Notes under the pieces: generated by a model
Told to the model about the DNA's origin: nothing
Databases searched by the model: none
What the model saw: the letters and a program-made list of their open reading frames with translations, nothing else
Part shown: positions 22,122-30,647 of the stretch, piece by piece
How positions within the stretch are numbered: the stretch's first letter is position 1
Layout of the letters: every line of letters begins with the position of its first letter
Origin: a virus
DNA length: 32,515 nt
Virus record (IMG/VR): IMGVR_UViG_3300037487_000685
Location: 1 to 32,515 of that record
Direction: 5' to 3' (one strand)
Position numbers and translations under genes: made by a program

Positions 22122-24767
22122 ATGGCTCTTGCATTTCCTTTTGTTGATGGGGACGCTCTACAGGCAGATATCTTGGCTGCTGCTGCTGATGCATCTGTTT
22201 GGAAGCCAGGAAATGCCAGTCGTCAAATGACAACAGAACTGTCTACCCCTCAACACACAAAGTTGGTTGGGGGTCAAGTCAATGTAGATCCTCGTCGCAT
22301 ACCCATCATTTGCACGGCTAAAGCTGGTTATGCATCTAATGTCTTTGGTTTGGGGACTGGCTACGATTTCAATGGGTTCCCTGTAGCAATGACAGACGAA
22401 GATGGAACAATTCATGTATTTTTAGCACACTCCGCAAACCATGCAGGCGTTGAAACAGTAACAGCTCATTTTTCTTCTACCGATTATGGGAACACATGGA
22501 CACCCGTGGGTATCGTTACGGTTCCTGGTGTAAATGGGGCTGTTATCTATCCGGAGTTGTTGTACCGCATTCAAAATGGAATTTATGCTGGGCGTATTAT
22601 TCTAGTTCATCGTTTTTCTGTCGAAACCCCATCTAATTCATACGCATCGTATAGCGATGATGAAATGGTAACGTGGTCTGCTTCGGTTAGTTGTACGGAT
22701 TTGGTAGCTCCTATGGTTTCGGGCAATGCTGGAGCAGCCATTACTGATTTGGCCGATGGTACTATCGTCATTTCCAATTATAGCCGAGCCGTGTCTACAT
22801 ACTACATTACATCTTTTCGACAATCAACAGATGGTGGAGTTACGTGGACGCAACGATGTGTTATTGAAAATGGAGTGGGTCCTGGCGAGAAACCAGAAGA
22901 ACCGGGTTTGTGTTTGATGGCTAATGGAGAATGGTTAATTTCCGTTCGAGAAGATAACACGGGAACGATTCGGACGTACTACTCAAACGATGATCTTTTG
23001 ACGGTAAACACGATTGCTGGGTCAACCGCTGGTGCCGTCCGTGGTATTGGGCGTCCGTCGTTGTATTCGTTTGAAAACGGCGTTGTGGTTATGTTTACGC
23101 GGTATGTAGCCGCTGACACTTTTCTTGGGATTGCGGCAGGAGCTCCTGTTTTCTACACCAGTGGTGACTATGGTCGCACTTGGAGTGCCCCACGTATTCT
23201 TCATAATCATACTGGTTATATGTCTTACGGTGCATTCTTTCGTGCCGCTGACAATGTGGTTGGTCTGGTGTACTCAGTTGCAGCAGATGTTGGAAGTGGA
23301 TCGCTTGCCGATGATGAATACAAGTTGTGTGATACTTTTGTCACCTACTTGTCGAGTGGCGATGCTGTCACTCCTTTTGGCTCTCGTTTGGGTGGTGTCA
23401 TTCAGAATCCAATAGTAAAGGATCGTCTCGGTTTGTCCATCGCTGCTGTAAGGAAAGCCGAGTCAAATGATGCGACGGTTTTGCAAACTCGATTGAATGC
23501 GTTGACTGAGTATATGATCAAAGCTGGCATCATGCCTCGCCACCCATTAGACATTAGTTCTATTACTGGATTGTGGGAAGCCGATAACATTGCTCAAGCA
23601 GATATGGATTGGTTGGGCACGTTCGCCAGTGTCACGTCTCTTGCCCGCAGTAGCGGCGAGACTGTGGCAGGCACAACCGATGGCGGAGCAACATGGGCTG
23701 TGGGTGCTGGTAAGCTCTCTCATAGTGCCGCCAGTGGCAACAATACGTTTTGGTGGGAAGTAGGTCGATTCAATGGGGTATTAACTGCTAAAGTAACTTG
23801 GCGGAATGATGGGCAGGTTGGTATTTTGTTTCGCTTTGGAACAGGACCTGATTGCTATAAGGTTGGTGCAGATGGTTCTAATATCCGGTTGTATAAGACC
23901 GATAATAATGCAGACACTACACTTGTGACAGGAACAGGAGTTCTTGTTAATGGGGTGGAAGCTACCTTTGTGATTACTTACGTGGGTGCTAGTATCACCG
24001 TTACCCTTGATGGGGCAGCTTGTATTAGTCACACACTTAGCGGAGGTGACCTTGCGGCTATCCTGGGTACTGGTATTGGAGTTAAAACTGCTTCGCTTAC
24101 TGCTACTTACGATGACATTCGATCACATCTAGACTTAGCAGTGGATCAGCCTATGGGCTATGTAGCCGATCAGTCAACTGGTGCGGCTCATATGACGCAG
24201 GCCACTTCTAATCTGCAACCTTTGTATGGTTTGACTAATGGACTGTTTGGCGACAAGCCCTATTTGCGATGGACTGCATCAACGATCAAACGACTTGCCT
24301 CTACTGTCTTTGCTTCTCAAGCTCAGCCGAATGCTGTGGTGTTCGTTGGGTTCTTCGGTGTTACTACCGGAGCCCAGATGAATTTCATTACTAGCAACAA
24401 CGAATCAGGCAACACCCAGAACATAGGATTAACATCCGCAGGCAAATTCCAAGTAAACGCTGGCACGCCTCGAGATGTGGGACCGACAACGAACGTGTGG
24501 CCGATTGGACCAGTAATCATCACAGTCCGATTTAACACTACCGATACCATTGTTCGCTTCAATGGTCGAGAAGTTTATCGATCAACTGCATCGACAACGA
24601 TTGGAACTTCGCCACTTACTCAATTGACGTGGGGCGATGGTATTAATGTCACTGATATGTCATCGCCTGCTATGGCTTTGTTTGCTACAGGCTCGCCAAC
24701 AGAAGCCGAACTGATCGACGTAGAAAAATACTTTGCCGACAAATACAACATTCGCATTGAACGCTAA
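22122..24767 (+). CDS. sialidase-like tail fibre with LamG-type C-terminus
   Basis: 881 residues. The N-terminal half is a BNR/sialidase-type beta propeller with Asp boxes at about 118-126 (SSTDYGNTW), 177-185 (variant), 235-242 (STDGGVTW) and 347-354 (SGDYGRTW). The catalytic Arg/Asp/Tyr set cannot be assigned with confidence, so it may bind or cleave glycans. From about 460 come GLWEADNIAQADMDW, a concanavalin-like sandwich (about 520-670) and a second LamG-like sandwich (about 680-870) as in receptor-binding fibres. No signal peptide. Likely virion receptor-binding protein or depolymerase. Confidence 0.8.
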   Translation: MALAFPFVDGDALQADILAAAADASVWKPGNASRQMTTELSTPQHTKLVGGQVNVDPRRIPIICTAKAGYASNVFGLGTGYDFNGFPVAMTDEDGTIHVFLAHSANHAGVETVTAHFSSTDYGNTWTPVGIVTVPGVNGAVIYPELLYRIQNGIYAGRIILVHRFSVETPSNSYASYSDDEMVTWSASVSCTDLVAPMVSGNAGAAITDLADGTIVISNYSRAVSTYYITSFRQSTDGGVTWTQRCVIENGVGPGEKPEEPGLCLMANGEWLISVREDNTGTIRTYYSNDDLLTVNTIAGSTAGAVRGIGRPSLYSFENGVVVMFTRYVAADTFLGIAAGAPVFYTSGDYGRTWSAPRILHNHTGYMSYGAFFRAADNVVGLVYSVAADVGSGSLADDEYKLCDTFVTYLSSGDAVTPFGSRLGGVIQNPIVKDRLGLSIAAVRKAESNDATVLQTRLNALTEYMIKAGIMPRHPLDISSITGLWEADNIAQADMDWLGTFASVTSLARSSGETVAGTTDGGATWAVGAGKLSHSAASGNNTFWWEVGRFNGVLTAKVTWRNDGQVGILFRFGTGPDCYKVGADGSNIRLYKTDNNADTTLVTGTGVLVNGVEATFVITYVGASITVTLDGAACISHTLSGGDLAAILGTGIGVKTASLTATYDDIRSHLDLAVDQPMGYVADQSTGAAHMTQATSNLQPLYGLTNGLFGDKPYLRWTASTIKRLASTVFASQAQPNAVVFVGFFGVTTGAQMNFITSNNESGNTQNIGLTSAGKFQVNAGTPRDVGPTTNVWPIGPVIITVRFNTTDTIVRFNGREVYRSTASTTIGTSPLTQLTWGDGINVTDMSSPAMALFATGSPTEAELIDVEKYFADKYNIRIER

Positions 24768-24779
24768 CAGGAGACGGTC

Positions 24780-25223
24780 ATGTCTAAAGGTAATACATTT
24801 GAAAATGATCTGTTGAAGTTAATCTTCAATGGTACAGCGATTGCCGATTTGGCGGAGAATGATACAACATCCCCAAAGACTGATTTGTACGTTTCGCTGC
24901 ATACGAGTGATCCTGGAGAAGGAGGCAGTCAATCAACTAATGAAGCTGACTCTGGTTCAAACTATTTGAGCTATGCGAGAGTGGCGGTTGCTCGTAATGC
25001 TGGCGGTTGGACTGTTTCTGGCAACACCGCGACGAACACTGGATTGGTTCAATTTCCTGCTTCTACTGGTGGTTCTTGCAATGCACAATACTTTGGAGTA
25101 GGCACTGAATCTTCAGGTGCCGGTAAGCTTCTGTACTCCGGTATCTTGGACAATGCCCGTACCATTACGTCTGGTATTCAACCGCAGTTTGCGGCAACAA
25201 CTCTTGTAGTTTCCGAGGATTAA
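24780..25223 (+). CDS. small tail fibre-type structural protein
   Basis: 147 residues. The pattern (LLKLIFNGTAIADLA, then LYVSLHTSDPGEGGSQ and YARVAVAR, ending in a strand-rich region with FGVGT) is common among short phage tail fibre or surface proteins. It follows the large fibre gene by 12 bases. Confidence 0.75.
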   Translation: MSKGNTFENDLLKLIFNGTAIADLAENDTTSPKTDLYVSLHTSDPGEGGSQSTNEADSGSNYLSYARVAVARNAGGWTVSGNTATNTGLVQFPASTGGSCNAQYFGVGTESSGAGKLLYSGILDNARTITSGIQPQFAATTLVVSED

Positions 25224-25225
25224 GA

Positions 25226-26098
25226 ATGCCTGGCTTTTCCAGTATCGCTGAGTATGTAGACGCCCAGTTAGAGGGGCGATTTTACACCACTCATTTGCGA
25301 AAAATTCCTTCGCAGACGACGGTGGCTGGCTGGTGGTATGACTTCTCAATGGCCGCTGGTTTCCCTCGTCCGCAATACTACGCGGCAACTCCACAAGAGG
25401 CGTCGGTCTTGACGGGAGCCTATGGTATTTATCACGGTGCCGACAAGTCACCGGCGTCGAAGCACTTGACGACGTTGAGATTGCAAACCCCAACGGCGGC
25501 GATGGTGGGCCAGTACATCTTGCAGGATTATCTACTGTTCTATCCGTTCATAGATTGCGATTCACTCGAACTGCAAGAGATGGACAACTTCGGAGAGACT
25601 GCCGGGGCTGCTGCACTGCCTCGCTATACCGATGGCATCGGCAACCAAGTCATGGCGGTAGTGGTCGCTCCGACAACGGGTAGCGGCGTGTTCACATTCG
25701 ACTACAAGAATCAGGCCGGTGTGCTCAAGACTAGCCCGACGCAAGGCTGCACGACTACCGCAGCGAATATCGGTAGCTTGCTTGGAAGTCAACAATCAGT
25801 CGCCAACTGCTTTGGCCCCTACCTAGCATTGGCGGCGGGAGATACGGGCGTCACGTCCATCGAGAGCGTGACGTTTACCGTGCCGAATGGTGGGCTGGCG
25901 GCATTCGTAATTGTCCATCCATTAACCGATACGGTCATTCGAGAGATCAATACCGAACGAGAGTTGGAATTTATCACCATGCGTCCGGGATGTCCCCGCA
26001 TTTACGACGGGGCTTACCTGAACTACATCGCCAACGTAGCTGGAACCGTGGCAGCGGGAACGCTTGTCGGTTCAGCACAATTTAACTGGAGTGCCTAA
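25226..26098 (+). CDS. phage structural protein, paralogue of the next gene
   Basis: 290 residues, beta-rich, no signal. Its C-terminal 80 residues (VTSIESVTFTVPNGG, then HPLTDTVIREINTERELEF and YDGAYLNYI) align with the end of the following protein, showing an old tandem duplication. Base composition is markedly GC-richer than the flanking genes, as are the next gene and the start of the one after. Exact role unknown; fibre or tail surface likely. Confidence 0.75.
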   Translation: MPGFSSIAEYVDAQLEGRFYTTHLRKIPSQTTVAGWWYDFSMAAGFPRPQYYAATPQEASVLTGAYGIYHGADKSPASKHLTTLRLQTPTAAMVGQYILQDYLLFYPFIDCDSLELQEMDNFGETAGAAALPRYTDGIGNQVMAVVVAPTTGSGVFTFDYKNQAGVLKTSPTQGCTTTAANIGSLLGSQQSVANCFGPYLALAAGDTGVTSIESVTFTVPNGGLAAFVIVHPLTDTVIREINTERELEFITMRPGCPRIYDGAYLNYIANVAGTVAAGTLVGSAQFNWSA

Positions 26099-26099
26099 C

Positions 26100-27257
26100 A
26101 TGGGCTGGACAAGCCAAGACGACCTCATTAACCAAATCACCGTCAACGGTAAGTATTTGCGTCGAGATGGATCGAAGCAAATCACTCCGGCCAGTACGGC
26201 TACGGCTTGCTGGCGTTCGCTGATGAGCATGGCCGGCAATCCGCCAGCGATGGTCAATTCAGGCACAACGCTCGTCTGGAAATCGTGCGACGAGTTCAGC
26301 GGCGATGGCATCAATAACTTTGGTATCCAACACGGCGGCGGCATACTGAGTGCCACCAAGCACATTATCAACGTGGGCTTCAACATTATTGCCGCCGCTG
26401 GTGGGCCTTGGCAGGCCAAGCTAGTTGACTTGCAGGGGTACTATCCGCTAACCGGCACAGATGTGACCGGCACGGGAGCCCGCACCTTCGTTAACTCGAA
26501 CACGGTCACGTTCACTAGCTCCTCTGGTCTGCTGGGGACGTGTGCCAACAACTGGGCGAGTGGAACCAAGGTTCAGTTCACAACTGCTGGCGTGCTGCCG
26601 ACTGGCATTGCACTTGCCACTGATTACTGGCTCACGAACTTCTCCACCACCACGGTCAAGTTCTCGACCAGTTATGCGAACTACGTGGCCGGAACTTACG
26701 TTGCGTTTACTGACGCTGGCACGCCAGCCAATACGATGACGATTCGGATGCCCCGCTACACGCTCGGAGCGGGCTGCCAAGTAGGAATCGTCGCCACGAC
26801 TCAGCCCACTGCGGGCGGCCCTAATATTGTGACGACGAGCTACACCAATTCAGCAGGAACAGCGGCAAGGGCTTTCCAGGGCACGCCGTCCTGCGGTGCG
26901 ACTGCGGACGCCTACGCTGGGCGAATCATTCACTCTGGATTGGTATCCGGTCGCTTCGGGCCATTCTTGCCATTGCAGGGCAGTGATGCGGGCGTGGCGA
27001 GCATCCAGAACTTCACGCTCAGCGGTGGTACGGCCTACACCGGATCGGGAGTGCTGGCGGTGTGCATCATGCGACCACTGCTTGATTTAAGCATTCCGAT
27101 TACCGGCATGTTCTCAGAACGTGATCTGGTGAATCAGTTACCCTCGTTCCCACAAGTGATGGACGGTGCTTGCCTCGCATGGCTAATCGGTTCGGCTGGT
27201 GCGACGACGAACCTTGCTCCCGTCGTATTCAATCTCGACTTCGGATGGGGTGGATAA
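26100..27257 (+). CDS. phage structural protein with inserted beta module
   Basis: 385 residues from ATG 26100; the upstream TTG overlap adds no sense. It shares its frame with the preceding protein at both ends: an early DFSMAAG-like region, and the end VASIQNFTLSGG, RPLLDLSIPITGMFSERDL and MDGACLAWL. Between about 118 and 217 it has an extra Thr/Ser-rich module (TFTSSSGLLG, GVLPTGIALATDYWLT, YVAFTDAGTPANTMTI) of a type common in phage fibres. Stop and next start overlap (TAATG). Confidence 0.75.
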   Translation: MGWTSQDDLINQITVNGKYLRRDGSKQITPASTATACWRSLMSMAGNPPAMVNSGTTLVWKSCDEFSGDGINNFGIQHGGGILSATKHIINVGFNIIAAAGGPWQAKLVDLQGYYPLTGTDVTGTGARTFVNSNTVTFTSSSGLLGTCANNWASGTKVQFTTAGVLPTGIALATDYWLTNFSTTTVKFSTSYANYVAGTYVAFTDAGTPANTMTIRMPRYTLGAGCQVGIVATTQPTAGGPNIVTTSYTNSAGTAARAFQGTPSCGATADAYAGRIIHSGLVSGRFGPFLPLQGSDAGVASIQNFTLSGGTAYTGSGVLAVCIMRPLLDLSIPITGMFSERDLVNQLPSFPQVMDGACLAWLIGSAGATTNLAPVVFNLDFGWGG

Positions 27258-28654
27258 TGCTAGTCAACAACGGAATTCGGCAAGGCGGCGGACCCATGCG
27301 AACGATGGGCGGTGCCAGCGGTTCGGCTATTGAGCGTGGCAAGTGGAGCACGCCGGGAGCGATGCGGAACTTCTACGCGGGCGAGGCGACCGTGATTGCC
27401 GGGGCGTCGATTGCCGATAAGAGCAGCTTCCCTGCGGGTTACATGTTCCCATATACTTGGGTTGCTGCTCCCAAAGCAGGTGGACTTGCTTCAAGGAATA
27501 AAGCAAACGGAACAGGAACCGCAGCAAGTAATTTGTTGATGGGTGTTGCTCTTTCGGGCACCATCACTTGTGCAGCAACGATTAGCGGTGACTTGCTCCT
27601 TACTGTTCCTGTTTCCGGTACTAGCCTTGGCGTTGGCGGGGTAACGGGTGATCTTGTCGGTATTGCCCCCTTGTCAGGCACCGTCAACGGGTTGGCAACG
27701 GTTACGGGCGATATAGGTGCCATCGCCAATTTGTCGGGGACAGCCGCCGGTGTGGGTTCTCTGTCGGTATCGGTAGGGGCGTTCCCTGTTTCTTTGTCAG
27801 GTAGCGTTATTGTGTCTTATGAAGCAACGGTAACTGCGGCAGAGATGACCGCCATCATTACCGAAACACTCGCTACCAAAGCAGAACTAGAAGATGCCTT
27901 TACCGAAATCAAAGGAGCGACTTGGTCTTCGGTGACAGATACATTGGAAAACATTTTTGATAATGGTGGTGGCGGAGGTGGAGGTGCTTCGGCAGAAGAC
28001 ATCCGTATTGAGATGGATGCAAACTCCACAAAGTTGGCTTATCTTGACGCTGCCATTACTTCTCGTGGTTCTGCAATCGTGGCTAATGGAACCGCCATCT
28101 ATACGACTGCTGCGTGGAACAGATTGATAATCTTGAACAATGCGATGCCTATAACTTTTGGAAGTGCCTCAGCTGATGGAACATCAACTACAATTAGGTT
28201 TCAAAATACGTTTAGTTCTGTTGATGGCTTTTACGTAGGCAGCATAGTTCAACAACAAAGCCAGGTTCGTGTTGTTATTGGTTACGTTGGTTCGACAAAA
28301 ACCGCTACGGTGGACAGACCATGGACCTCTATTCCACTTACTGGATATTCTTATTACGTTCAACAAGGGGCTTACCTTGGTATAGACACCAGTGCATCAT
28401 TGCCGCGAGTTACTTCCGTTGGATCTTTGGAAGCAAACGCTCTCAATAACATCTCGATTGCAGCGGAAGCTGGACGGCCCACTACATTTCGTGGGCAATT
28501 GGTCTGGCTTTATTCTCGGTTTGCGAATAAGTTAGTTAAAACGAATGACGAACTATTAGAGTCGTATGCGGCGGATGACGCAACAGTCCTGACTGAACAG
28601 ATATTGTCGGGTACTGGATTAGATCAAACAATTGGCAAAGCCAATACCCCATAA
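27257..28654 (+). CDS. fibre protein with exact 20-residue repeats and glycine hinge
   Basis: 465 residues from ATG 27257, chosen for its TAATG overlap. Residues about 95-180 hold four copies of a repeat with SGT at 100, 120, 140 and 160, exactly 20 residues apart, each ending near TGDL. Then comes a helix, seven Gly in a row (237-243), and SAEDIRIEMDANSTKLAYLD, a common phage fibre linker. The C-terminal domain is beta-rich. The first 60 or so codons are GC-rich like the previous genes, the rest AT-richer, so a recombination joint may lie near 27430-27480. Confidence 0.75.
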   Translation: MLVNNGIRQGGGPMRTMGGASGSAIERGKWSTPGAMRNFYAGEATVIAGASIADKSSFPAGYMFPYTWVAAPKAGGLASRNKANGTGTAASNLLMGVALSGTITCAATISGDLLLTVPVSGTSLGVGGVTGDLVGIAPLSGTVNGLATVTGDIGAIANLSGTAAGVGSLSVSVGAFPVSLSGSVIVSYEATVTAAEMTAIITETLATKAELEDAFTEIKGATWSSVTDTLENIFDNGGGGGGGASAEDIRIEMDANSTKLAYLDAAITSRGSAIVANGTAIYTTAAWNRLIILNNAMPITFGSASADGTSTTIRFQNTFSSVDGFYVGSIVQQQSQVRVVIGYVGSTKTATVDRPWTSIPLTGYSYYVQQGAYLGIDTSASLPRVTSVGSLEANALNNISIAAEAGRPTTFRGQLVWLYSRFANKLVKTNDELLESYAADDATVLTEQILSGTGLDQTIGKANTP

Positions 28655-28685
28655 GAATCAACAACCCTTTGCAAAGGAGTTTTTA

Positions 28686-29321
28686 ATGGCAGTAACATTG
28701 AAGGTCCAACATTCGTATAGTGTTGGCGGAAAGAATTTCAGCGGTTCGCTGAACGTGGAATCGGACAACTTGGCAATGGTGGACCGAAGTGGTGGAAATG
28801 CGATGGCTGTTGCCAAGGTCGGTCAACTCACCACACGGACAGATAACAATACTGGCGTCCTCACAATGGTGGGTGGTCACGGTATCATTACTGCTGATGT
28901 TGTTGATGTGTATTGGACCGAAGCCGGTGTTCCTGGTTGTCGTCGTGGTATGGATGCTACTGTTGCTGTGAATGCTGTCACAGTTGATCTTGGTTCGGGC
29001 GATAACCTGCCCACCAATTTAACTGCGATTACGGCAATGGTTCCTATTCGTATGGATCTTCGATTCGACGGAAACGAGTGTCAGGGTTTTTCAGCGTATG
29101 CGTCTGCCGCCCAAGCTCAATTTGTTTTTGTCGATAGTGGTGATGTTGAAAAACACGTTGTCATTCAAGACTCGTTGGCTCTGCCTGCTGGTTGGGTAGC
29201 CAATGATCCGAACGGGTCGGTCAACCCGTTTGCGGGAGATACAATAGATGCCGTGTTTATGAGTCATGGTGATTCTGTTTCGGTAAAAGATATGCGGACT
29301 GCTGTCGTGCATGGCACCTGA
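28686..29321 (+). CDS. tail-region structural protein, function unknown
   Basis: 211 residues from ATG 28686 with AAAGGAG upstream. Strand-rich, with VKVQHSYSV-like and GGHGIITADVVDVYW segments and no signal or membrane helix. It precedes the tail tube by 100 bases; a minor tail or tail-tip role is plausible. No family recognised. Confidence 0.7.
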   Translation: MAVTLKVQHSYSVGGKNFSGSLNVESDNLAMVDRSGGNAMAVAKVGQLTTRTDNNTGVLTMVGGHGIITADVVDVYWTEAGVPGCRRGMDATVAVNAVTVDLGSGDNLPTNLTAITAMVPIRMDLRFDGNECQGFSAYASAAQAQFVFVDSGDVEKHVVIQDSLALPAGWVANDPNGSVNPFAGDTIDAVFMSHGDSVSVKDMRTAVVHGT

Positions 29322-29341
29322 CTATACACGTTTGATTACTT

Positions 29342-29364
29342 CGACATATTTGTAAATATGTTCG
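29342..29364 (+). repeat. AT-rich hairpin before the tail tube gene
   Basis: CGACATATTT (29342-29351) and AAATATGTTCG (29354-29364) form a ten-pair arm with one bulged base, with almost no loop. There is no T run after it. Role unknown; RNA stability or an operator are possible. Confidence 0.45.
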
Positions 29365-29421
29365 ATGTTGGAAGTCATTCAGCTTAAAAGATTCTTGCGA
29401 AAACAATAGGAGTATAGAACG

Positions 29422-29856
29422 ATGTCAGAAAGACTGGACGATGGATATTCCACAAAAATCCAATTTACGGTCGGTGCTGGTGCTTCCGGTACAACGATCT
29501 GGGAAAAGACTGTAACACCTCCGGGTGTTTCGGCTGGTGGTGAAATTGACATTACCACTATGCACAATGTTACTTGGCGGACTCGGAATCCGAAAGCACT
29601 GAAGACGCTAAGCAATGCGTCTTTTACTGCTGCTTACGATCCGATCTTTTACGATGATCTGTTGGCGATGATCGGTGTTAATCAGTTGATTACAATTGAA
29701 TTTCCTGATGGAGATTCGTTGGATTTCTGGGGGTGGCTCGATGAATTTACTCCTGGTGCAAACTCTGAAGGTGAACAGCCGACAGCTGATTGCACGATCA
29801 TCCCGTCGAACAAGGACAACTCTGGGGCTGAAGTTGCTCCGATTCGTTCTGCTTAG
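29422..29856 (+). CDS. major tail tube protein
   Basis: 144 residues. Strong siphovirus tube pattern: VTPPGVSAGGEIDITTMHN (33-51), then RTRNPKALKTL, TAAYDPIFYDDLLAMI, ITIEFPDGDSLDFWGWLDEF and EGEQPTADCTIIPSN. Subunits stack as hexamers around the tape measure. The gene has TAGGAG upstream and is immediately followed by a perfect terminator, fitting high expression. Confidence 0.92.
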   Translation: MSERLDDGYSTKIQFTVGAGASGTTIWEKTVTPPGVSAGGEIDITTMHNVTWRTRNPKALKTLSNASFTAAYDPIFYDDLLAMIGVNQLITIEFPDGDSLDFWGWLDEFTPGANSEGEQPTADCTIIPSNKDNSGAEVAPIRSA

Positions 29857-29867
29857 TTGATGTTCTC

Positions 29868-29904
29868 GCCCTGCCCCTCTCTTTTCGAGGGGCAGGGCAT
29901 TTTT
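29868..29904 (+). terminator. intrinsic terminator after the tail tube gene
   Basis: GCCCTGCCCCTC (29868-29879) pairs perfectly with GAGGGGCAGGGC (29887-29898), 12 pairs, loop of seven, followed by five T at 29900-29904. The upstream TTG/ATG at 29857 would translate through this hairpin and is rejected as a start. Confidence 0.9.
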
Positions 29905-29925
29905 CTTTTTGAGGAGACCTATCTA

Positions 29926-30324
29926 ATGTCGGAAGTAAAACGATTCTCTCTTTCCTTTAAAGAGATCCCTATCGAGATCATTGACCCCGAAACCGCACGC
30001 CCCCGTCCTTACATCCTTCGGGAGTTTCCTGGTGCCGAGCGGGATGCGTGGTTAAATGCGTTGACAAGCCGTGTGCGAACGCTACCGAACGGCAAACAGG
30101 GTGGGATCAAAAACTTTACTGGGATGCAGGCAGACCTCATTTCCCGTTGCTTGTTTGATGAAGAAAACAAGCTAGTGTCGGTGAACACTATTCAGAAGTG
30201 GCCCGCATCCGTGCAGATCGCAATCCATGAAATGTGCCAGAAGTTGTGTGGCCTGGACGATGCTGCTGAGGGCGATGCAAAAAACGACTCGACAGCGGAG
30301 AACGAAGAGGGTGGTTCCGTCTAG
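29926..30324 (+). CDS. tail assembly chaperone (gpG-like)
   Basis: 132 residues from ATG 29926 with GAGGAG upstream. It starts KRFSLSFKEIPIEIIDPET and has a compact helical middle (MQADLISRCLFDEENKL), then an acidic tail. Position after the tail tube and before the tape measure is that of lambda G. A minority of ribosomes slip at 30279-30285 and make a longer G-T type product. It chaperones the tape measure protein and is not in the mature virion in lambda. Confidence 0.85.
   Translation: MSEVKRFSLSFKEIPIEIIDPETARPRPYILREFPGAERDAWLNALTSRVRTLPNGKQGGIKNFTGMQADLISRCLFDEENKLVSVNTIQKWPASVQIAIHEMCQKLCGLDDAAEGDAKNDSTAENEEGGSV
30279..30285 (+). promoter_or_regulatory. -1 ribosomal frameshift site A AAA AAC
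   Basis: The heptamer A AAA AAC is in the chaperone reading frame (GCA AAA AAC), a classic slippery sequence. A Shine-Dalgarno-like GAGGG lies 7-11 bases upstream, a known stimulator in bacteria. The -1 frame is open from 30270 to 30647, and its translation gives recognisable protein sequence well before its first ATG. Efficiency is unknown. Confidence 0.8.
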
Positions 30325-30647
30325 CCACTGCCCTCGGTATTCCGCTGCAAGAGTTAATGCAAAAGACGACAAGCACTGAATTCTTAGAATGGCTTATCGT
30401 CCTGAGAGAAAACGAAGACAAGAAGAAACCAGAGCATTACTATCTTGCTCAAATTGCTATGGAAGTCCGTAGCACTTATGCCAAGAAAGCAATGAAGCTC
30501 GATGACTTCATGTTCAAACAAGAAAAGCCAAAACCGAAGTTGACTAAGAAACAAAGACGAAAAGTGAGAGCTGATCGACTTGCTAAGTCAAAAGGATTTT
30601 GGATGGCTTTGGCTTCTGTTGGTAGTAAAAAGGGGAAAGCGAAATGA
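30285..30647 (+). CDS. frameshifted chaperone extension (gpT-like)
   Basis: The -1 frame reads RLDSGERRGWFRLATALGIP, then LQELMQKTTSTEFLEWLIVL before and through the ATG at 30357. The LATALGIPLQELM and EFLEWL pattern is that of gpT/DUF4035-like chaperone tails, so translation must normally enter by frameshift, not at 30357. Full product: 120 residues of the G part plus 120 of this frame, 240 in all. The end is Lys-rich (KPKPKLTKKQRRK). The stop overlaps the tape measure start (ATGA). Confidence 0.82.
   Translation, partial: RLDSGERRGWFRLATALGIPLQELMQKTTSTEFLEWLIVLRENEDKKKPEHYYLAQIAMEVRSTYAKKAMKLDDFMFKQEKPKPKLTKKQRRKVRADRLAKSKGFWMALASVGSKKGKAK

Noticed and set aside
29857-29925. Upstream start of the tail chaperone
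   Set aside because: It would translate through a perfect terminator hairpin; ATG 29926 has GAGGAG just before it.
30357-30647. Separate gene starting at ATG 30357
   Set aside because: Family-like sequence extends upstream of this ATG to the slippery site, so it is better read as the frameshift extension.
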